From assembly GCA_023418535.1 (NCBI GenBank), contig JAEZZN010000028.1, positions 1 through 20,098 of the forward strand: DNA of 20,098 nucleotides, given 5' to 3'. Positions 16,914-20,098 of this stretch are shown in pieces. The notes beneath the pieces were generated by a model. That model saw nothing but the letters and a program-made list of their open reading frames with translations. It did no database searches and was not told the DNA's origin. Position 1 is the first letter of the stretch; the number at the start of each line of letters is the position of its first letter. Source of the stretch: Bacillota bacterium. Lineage in GTDB: Bacteria > Bacillota_A > Clostridia > Tissierellales > Peptoniphilaceae. A program made the translations under genes and the position numbers.

Positions 16914-16979
16914 ATTAATTTAATGTTAATTTTGAAATTATCCTATATCATTTGTAATTAATCTAAATAAGAGTTAGAA

Positions 16980-16985
16980 TATAAT
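16980..16985 (+). promoter_or_regulatory. Candidate -10 box for the MATE gene
   Basis: TATAAT lies 26 nt before the MATE-gene ATG. The -35 is poor (TTAATC at 16-nt spacing). No terminator with a clear U-tract is seen between this gene and the preceding one, so read-through from upstream is also possible. Confidence 0.4.
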
Positions 16986-17011
16986 TTGCATACAATTAGA
17001 ATGGAGTTTTT

Positions 17012-18376
17012 ATGTTACAAAATATTTCAAAGGATAAACAATTTTACAAACAAGCTATCATGATTGCTTGGCCTTCTGTTTTAGAGAGCTTTTTTATAGC
17101 TTTGGCCGGTATGATTGATACAATAATGGTTTCAGCATTGGGATCTTATGCTATTTCTGCAATAGGACTAACTAATCAGCCAAAATTTATAGCCTTAACC
17201 GTATTCATAGCCGTAAACACAGCTATATCTGCTTTAATAGCTAGAAGACGTGGTCAAGAAGATAAAAAAGGGGCCAATGAAGTTTTCTTAACAGCATTTA
17301 CGATAAATATCATTTTATGTGTTTTTATAACTGCAATATTTTTATTTTATACTGAAGATATTATTCGTTTATCTGGTTCAAATGCAGATACTCATGATGC
17401 TGCTGTAGGATATATAAGAATTATAATAGCTGGACAAGTTTTTAATATAATTGCAATGACTATAAACTCTGCACAAAGGGGTTCAGGAAATACAAAAATT
17501 GCTTTCACAACAAATTTGGTTTCATCAGCAGTAAATATCATGTTTAACTTTTTATTAATCAATGGTAATTTAGGATTCCCTGCATTGGGAGTACAAGGAG
17601 CTGCTATCGCCACTGTTGCAGGAACAGTCGTAGCTGCTATTATGAGTTTTATATCACTTTATAATAGAAATAGTATGATACAAGTTAAATATATATATAA
17701 GCATAAAATCAAACCAACAATGGAAAGCTTAAAATCTATATTTAATCTGTCATATACAATATTTTTAGAATCAATAATGATGAGAATCGGTTTTCTTGCC
17801 ACAGCTTTAACATCTGCTAAACTTGGAACAGATATATTTGCCGCACAAAATGCAGCATCAAATTATCTAAATATAGCATTTTCATTTGCAGATGGTATGC
17901 AAGTTGCTGCCATTGCCCTATCAGGTAGAGCTCTAGGAGCAGACAAGAAAGATGTAGCAATAAAATATGTACATGTTTGTCAAAGAATTGGTTTTATGAT
18001 TTCAATAATTATATCTGTCGTATTGTTTGTCTTTGGCGAAAATCTAATGCAACTATTCTTTAATCCAGATACTCAAGCACAATTAATTGGATATGGATTA
18101 CAAATGACAAAATATATAATGGTTATTGTATTATTACAAATTTCTCAAATCATTTACGGTGGTGCTTTAAGATCTGGTGGTGACGTAAAATTTGCATTAT
18201 ATTCAACTATTATCTCAGTATCAATAGTTAGAACAGCTGCTACTTTAATACTTGTTAATGTATTCAATATGGGACTACACGGTATATGGATAGGTATATT
18301 GGTAGATCAATTATTAAGATACATCTTACTTCACTATAGATTTAAGACAGGAATATGGACAGAAATCACTATATAA
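17012..18376 (+). CDS. MATE-family multidrug/cation antiporter
   Basis: Integral membrane efflux protein (454 aa). It has about 12 hydrophobic segments arranged as two six-helix halves, with the MATE-type N-terminal block AWPSVLESFFIALAGMIDTIM (about 19-39) and GSGNTK in the loop after helix 4. In the second half a similar SYTIFLESIMMRIGFL block (about 246-261) repeats the pattern, as expected of the internal duplication. MATE proteins expel cationic drugs or metabolites using a Na+ or H+ gradient. The coupling ion and substrate cannot be read here. The start ATG follows GGAG. Length is normal. It may be co-transcribed with the DUF1622 gene 50 nt downstream. Confidence 0.93.
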   Translation: MLQNISKDKQFYKQAIMIAWPSVLESFFIALAGMIDTIMVSALGSYAISAIGLTNQPKFIALTVFIAVNTAISALIARRRGQEDKKGANEVFLTAFTINIILCVFITAIFLFYTEDIIRLSGSNADTHDAAVGYIRIIIAGQVFNIIAMTINSAQRGSGNTKIAFTTNLVSSAVNIMFNFLLINGNLGFPALGVQGAAIATVAGTVVAAIMSFISLYNRNSMIQVKYIYKHKIKPTMESLKSIFNLSYTIFLESIMMRIGFLATALTSAKLGTDIFAAQNAASNYLNIAFSFADGMQVAAIALSGRALGADKKDVAIKYVHVCQRIGFMISIIISVVLFVFGENLMQLFFNPDTQAQLIGYGLQMTKYIMVIVLLQISQIIYGGALRSGGDVKFALYSTIISVSIVRTAATLILVNVFNMGLHGIWIGILVDQLLRYILLHYRFKTGIWTEITI

Positions 18377-18425
18377 CTTTTACAATAAATATTAAATTAA
18401 ATATTAGATATCTTCGGAGGGATAT

Positions 18426-18782
18426 ATGCTAGAATTTTTAGAAAATGTGCTAAATATTGTAGCACCTATCACAATAACTCTACTTGAGCTTATCGGTGTT
18501 TTTATAATTTTATATGGAGCTTTTGCTGCAATTGTTAACTTTATAAAACATGGAATGGATCTAAGAGAAAACAAAACTAAAATTCTTCTTGGAGAAGCTT
18601 TTTCACTAGGTTTAGAATTCAAATTAGGTTCAGAAATTATTAAAACAGTTGTAGTAAGAAGTTTAGATGAACTTGCAATACTTGCAATTGTTGTTGTATT
18701 GAGAGTTGTAATGACATTTGTTATACATTGGGAAATCGAAAAAGCTGACCTACATGATGAATTCAATAAAACAAAGAACTAA
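18426..18782 (+). CDS. DUF1622 family membrane protein
   Basis: Small membrane protein (118 aa) of a widespread but uncharacterised family recognised as DUF1622. A first hydrophobic span lies at about 11-40 (APITITLLELIGVFIILYGA), then a charged stretch with RENKTKILLGEAFSLGLEFKLGSEI (47-71) typical of the family, then a second span at about 82-101 (ELAILAIVVVLRVVMTFVI), ending in a charged tail. The start ATG has a strong GGAGGG site 5 nt upstream. It lies 49 nt behind the MATE gene with no terminator between, so the two may share a transcript. A strong terminator follows. No function is claimed. The antisense frame over this gene is a shadow. Confidence 0.85.
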   Translation: MLEFLENVLNIVAPITITLLELIGVFIILYGAFAAIVNFIKHGMDLRENKTKILLGEAFSLGLEFKLGSEIIKTVVVRSLDELAILAIVVVLRVVMTFVIHWEIEKADLHDEFNKTKN

Positions 18783-18784
18783 TG

Positions 18785-18814
18785 AACAGATTGCTAAGCA
18801 ATCTGTTTTTTTAT
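18785..18814 (+). terminator. Rho-independent terminator after the DUF1622 gene
   Basis: A perfect 10-bp stem (AACAGATTGC 18785-18794 with GCAATCTGTT 18798-18807) has a 3-nt loop and runs into TTTTTTTAT. It starts 2 nt after the stop codon and separates the MATE/DUF1622 unit from the kinase gene. Confidence 0.95.
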
Positions 18815-18855
18815 ACCCTATGTTGTATGCTGTAAAATTATCCGTCTATATATAG

Positions 18856-18884
18856 TTGACTTCGCTTACTTTGTTTAATATAAT
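18856..18884 (+). promoter_or_regulatory. Near-consensus sigma-A promoter of the deoxynucleoside kinase gene
   Basis: TTGACT (18856-18861), a 17-nt spacer, and a perfect TATAAT (18879-18884). The predicted transcription start is near 18891, giving a leader of about 25 nt before the ATG at 18916. An in-frame TTG at 18856 is the first triplet of this -35 box, so it cannot be the translation start. Confidence 0.9.
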
Positions 18885-18915
18885 TTTAGAGTATAAAAAA
18901 GAAAAAGAGGTCAGT

Positions 18916-19557
18916 ATGGGAGGAGAAAAATACGTGATTGTTTTAGCAGGTATGATTGGTGCTGGAAAGACAACTTATACTAAATATATTGCTGAAGAGT
19001 TTGGCAGTGAAGCTTTTTATGAAAGTGTTGATGATAATCCAGTGCTTGAAAGATTTTATGAAGATAAAGAAAGATGGGGTTTCGCACTCCAAATTCATTT
19101 CTTAAATACTAGATTTAAGAGTATAAAAAGAGCTTTGAAACATCAAAACAATGTATTAGATAGATCTATTTATGAAGATGCTCTATTTACACAAATAAAT
19201 AATGAGCAAGGTAATATCAAAGAAGAAGAAATGACTATATATTTGAGCTTATTAGATAATATGATGGAAGAAATTGAAGGAATGCCAAAAAAAGCTCCAG
19301 ATTTACTGATTTATTTAAGAGGATCTTTTGAAAAACATATGGAACATATTCAAAAACGTGGTAGAGATTTTGAACAAACTCCAGAACAAGTAGACTATTT
19401 TAAATTATTACATAGTAAATATGATGAATGGTTTGCTAATTACAAGGCATCAGACACATTAGTATTTTCAATCGATGAATTAAGTATCGAAGATCCAGAA
19501 GATAGAAAATATATAATGAAAAAAATACATGAAAAACTAGACGAAATTAGAAAATAA
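18916..19557 (+). CDS. Deoxyadenosine/deoxyguanosine-type deoxynucleoside kinase
   Basis: Cytoplasmic kinase (213 aa from the chosen start) that phosphorylates salvaged deoxynucleosides with ATP. Features: P-loop GMIGAGKTT (12-20), ESVDDNPVLERFYED (36-50) with the probable catalytic Glu36, QIHFLNTRF (59-67), DRSIYED (82-88), and an Arg-rich lid segment KRGRDFEQTPEQV. These match the Firmicutes dAK/dGK group. Start: ATG 18916 has GAGG 5 nt upstream and lies just downstream of the promoter. GTG 18934 is a serious alternative, with GGGAGGAG 8 nt upstream and giving (M)IVLAGMIGAGK, which resembles known short starts. A longer start at 18856 is excluded by the promoter. Purine specificity is inferred from family. 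Confidence 0.92.
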   Translation: MGGEKYVIVLAGMIGAGKTTYTKYIAEEFGSEAFYESVDDNPVLERFYEDKERWGFALQIHFLNTRFKSIKRALKHQNNVLDRSIYEDALFTQINNEQGNIKEEEMTIYLSLLDNMMEEIEGMPKKAPDLLIYLRGSFEKHMEHIQKRGRDFEQTPEQVDYFKLLHSKYDEWFANYKASDTLVFSIDELSIEDPEDRKYIMKKIHEKLDEIRK

Positions 19558-19562
19558 TATAT

Positions 19563-19643
19563 AGAGTCAATATTGAGATGAATCTCAAATCCGGATTGAG
19601 GAAATAAGGATTCAGTCCAAATTATTATTGACTCTTTTTTATT
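19563..19643 (+). terminator. Branched terminator-like RNA fold after the kinase gene
   Basis: A 10-bp outer stem (AGAGTCAATA 19563-19572 with TATTGACTCT 19626-19635) is followed by a T-run (19635-19640). Instead of a simple loop it encloses two hairpins: TGAGA/TCTCA (19574-19578 with 19583-19587, tetraloop TGAA) and GGATTGA/TCAGTCC (19593-19599 with 19612-19618, one G-U pair). The result is a three-way junction. It probably terminates the kinase transcript. The enclosed branches are more elaborate than needed, and no known riboswitch core was recognised. Confidence 0.65.
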
Positions 19644-19668
19644 GTGTTATAATTTTATAAAGGAGACT
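19633..19668 (+). repeat. 36-bp direct repeat, copy 1
   Basis: Exact copy of 19700-19735. It includes a C-T6 run, an extended -10 (TGT-TATAAT, 19645-19653) and AAGGAG (19660-19665). Its T-run doubles as the U-tract of the preceding terminator fold. No start codon lies at a normal distance from its Shine-Dalgarno site; the next ATG is at 19689, 23 nt away. Confidence 0.95.
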
Positions 19669-19670
19669 GT

Positions 19671-19686
19671 TACAATACTTATTGTA
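19671..19686 (+). repeat. 16-bp perfect palindrome between the two repeat copies
   Basis: TACAATA-CT-TATTGTA is a 7-bp inverted repeat around 2 nt, located between the two promoter-like repeat copies. Its size and position suggest a repressor operator. A chance palindrome in AT-rich DNA is possible. The protein that would bind it is unknown. Confidence 0.5.
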
Positions 19687-19699
19687 TTATGATTTATGT

Positions 19700-19735
19700 T
19701 CTTTTTTATTGTGTTATAATTTTATAAAGGAGACT
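19700..19735 (+). repeat. 36-bp direct repeat, copy 2 (promoter plus Shine-Dalgarno of the esterase gene)
   Basis: Second exact copy, offset 67 bp from the first. Its extended -10 (TGT-TATAAT, 19712-19720) predicts a transcript starting near 19727. Its AGGAG (19728-19732) lies 5 nt before the esterase ATG. The resulting leader is only about 11 nt. Confidence 0.95.
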
Positions 19736-19737
19736 AT

Positions 19738-20098
19738 ATGAAATTAGAAATATTAGAATACAAATTTTATGATGATACACTTAGAAATGTCTATATATTA
19801 AAACCTGAGAAAATAGATGAAAATAAACAATACAAAACTCTATATATGTTCGATGGTAAAGAAGTATTTATAGAAAGCGAATATACAAAAGCTAATTGGG
19901 GAGTTGTCGAAGCCTTAAAAGAAAATAATATTGACGATTTATTTGTAATAGCTTTTGATAATGCAAAAGAGAATCGTTTGAATGAATATATTCCATATAC
20001 AATAAATCATCATAATAAAGCCATCGAATCAAAATTTGATGAATTCGCTGCATTTATAATAAATGATATAATTCCAGATTTAGAAGAAAAATATCCAC
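19738..20098 (+). CDS. Putative esterase (alpha/beta hydrolase), 3' truncated by window
   Basis: The first 120 codons of a gene that continues beyond the window. The protein opens MKLEILEYKFYDDTLRNVYI and has a core of KTLYMFDGKEVFIESEYTKA, then WGVVEAL and DDLFVIAFDNAKENRLNEYIPYT. This matches the N-terminal part of the putative esterase family (esterase D/Fes-like, PF00756): a strand ending in YMFDG, a V(I)xxDN..R..EY strand-loop, then FIINDIIPDLEEKYP before where the nucleophile GxSxGG elbow is expected. The catalytic serine is beyond the window, so activity cannot be confirmed. AGGAG lies 5 nt upstream of the ATG. The gene is preceded by a duplicated promoter module. Confidence 0.78.
   Translation, partial: MKLEILEYKFYDDTLRNVYILKPEKIDENKQYKTLYMFDGKEVFIESEYTKANWGVVEALKENNIDDLFVIAFDNAKENRLNEYIPYTINHHNKAIESKFDEFAAFIINDIIPDLEEKYP

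Noticed and set aside
16910..16923. Perfect palindrome TTAAATTAATTTAA at the end of the deoxyribosyltransferase-like gene
   Set aside because: All A/T, overlaps the stop codon and has no U-tract after it. Likely chance in AT-rich DNA rather than a terminator or operator.
18404..18766. Minus-strand 120-codon frame opposite the DUF1622 gene
   Set aside because: Almost fully antisense to a family-recognised gene with a strong Shine-Dalgarno site. The antisense protein is low-complexity Ser/Thr/Ile and has no start signal of note.
19563..19643. Known riboswitch (purine, preQ1, TPP or c-di-GMP type) in the branched fold
   Set aside because: I looked for the conserved core bases of these classes and did not find them. 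Only the general three-way-junction shape is present.
19689..19727. A 12-codon leader-peptide frame (MIYVLFYCVIIL) upstream of the esterase gene
   Set aside because: The nearest Shine-Dalgarno site is 23 nt upstream and the frame ends inside repeat copy 2. It shows no run of regulatory codons, so there is not enough support to call it.

Overview
The window is a low-GC, AT-rich chromosomal segment with strong Shine-Dalgarno sites, U-tract terminators, GatCAB-type indirect aminoacylation and Firmicutes-type housekeeping proteins. The best guess from protein character is an anaerobic Gram-positive coccus of the Tissierellia/Peptoniphilaceae kind. That is inference from sequence style, not a database match.

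Region 1 (1-4890, + strand) is the distal part of a malto-oligosaccharide operon: the tail of a MalF-type permease, a MalG-type permease, an MsmK/MalK-type ATPase, a LacI-family regulator and a GH77 4-alpha-glucanotransferase (MalQ). The genes are packed with 1-9 nt gaps or adjoining ends and finish at a strong hairpin terminator. Together they import maltodextrins, sense them and rework them in the cytoplasm.

Region 2 (4849-5383) is the gap between convergent transcription units. It holds terminators for both directions and one small unrecognised membrane ORF on the minus strand.

Region 3 (5384-16354, - strand) is an eleven-gene housekeeping operon. In transcription order it reads tsaE, tsaB, rimI, tsaD, pcrA, ligA, gatC, gatA, gatB, rdgB and a YfcE/MJ0936-type phosphoesterase. 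Almost every junction overlaps or is only a few bases long, so translation is probably coupled along it. It combines tRNA t6A modification, N-terminal acetylation, DNA repair/ligation, Gln/Asn-tRNA amidation and nucleotide-pool sanitation.

Region 4 (16355-20098, + strand) begins with a divergent promoter region. It carries a nucleoside 2-deoxyribosyltransferase-like enzyme, a MATE efflux protein, a DUF1622 membrane protein, a deoxynucleoside kinase with a near-consensus promoter, and the start of a putative alpha/beta-hydrolase esterase that runs off the window. The kinase and the deoxyribosyltransferase-like protein suggest local deoxynucleoside salvage.

Most of the window is ordinary core genome. 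The least explained part is 19558-19737. It has a branched, three-way-junction-like RNA fold ending in a U-tract, followed by an exact 36-bp direct duplication (plus a decayed third copy) carrying an extended -10 promoter and a Shine-Dalgarno site, with a 16-bp perfect palindrome between the copies. I did not see a convincing new multi-gene system. No tRNA, rRNA, CRISPR array, transposase or phage gene was seen.
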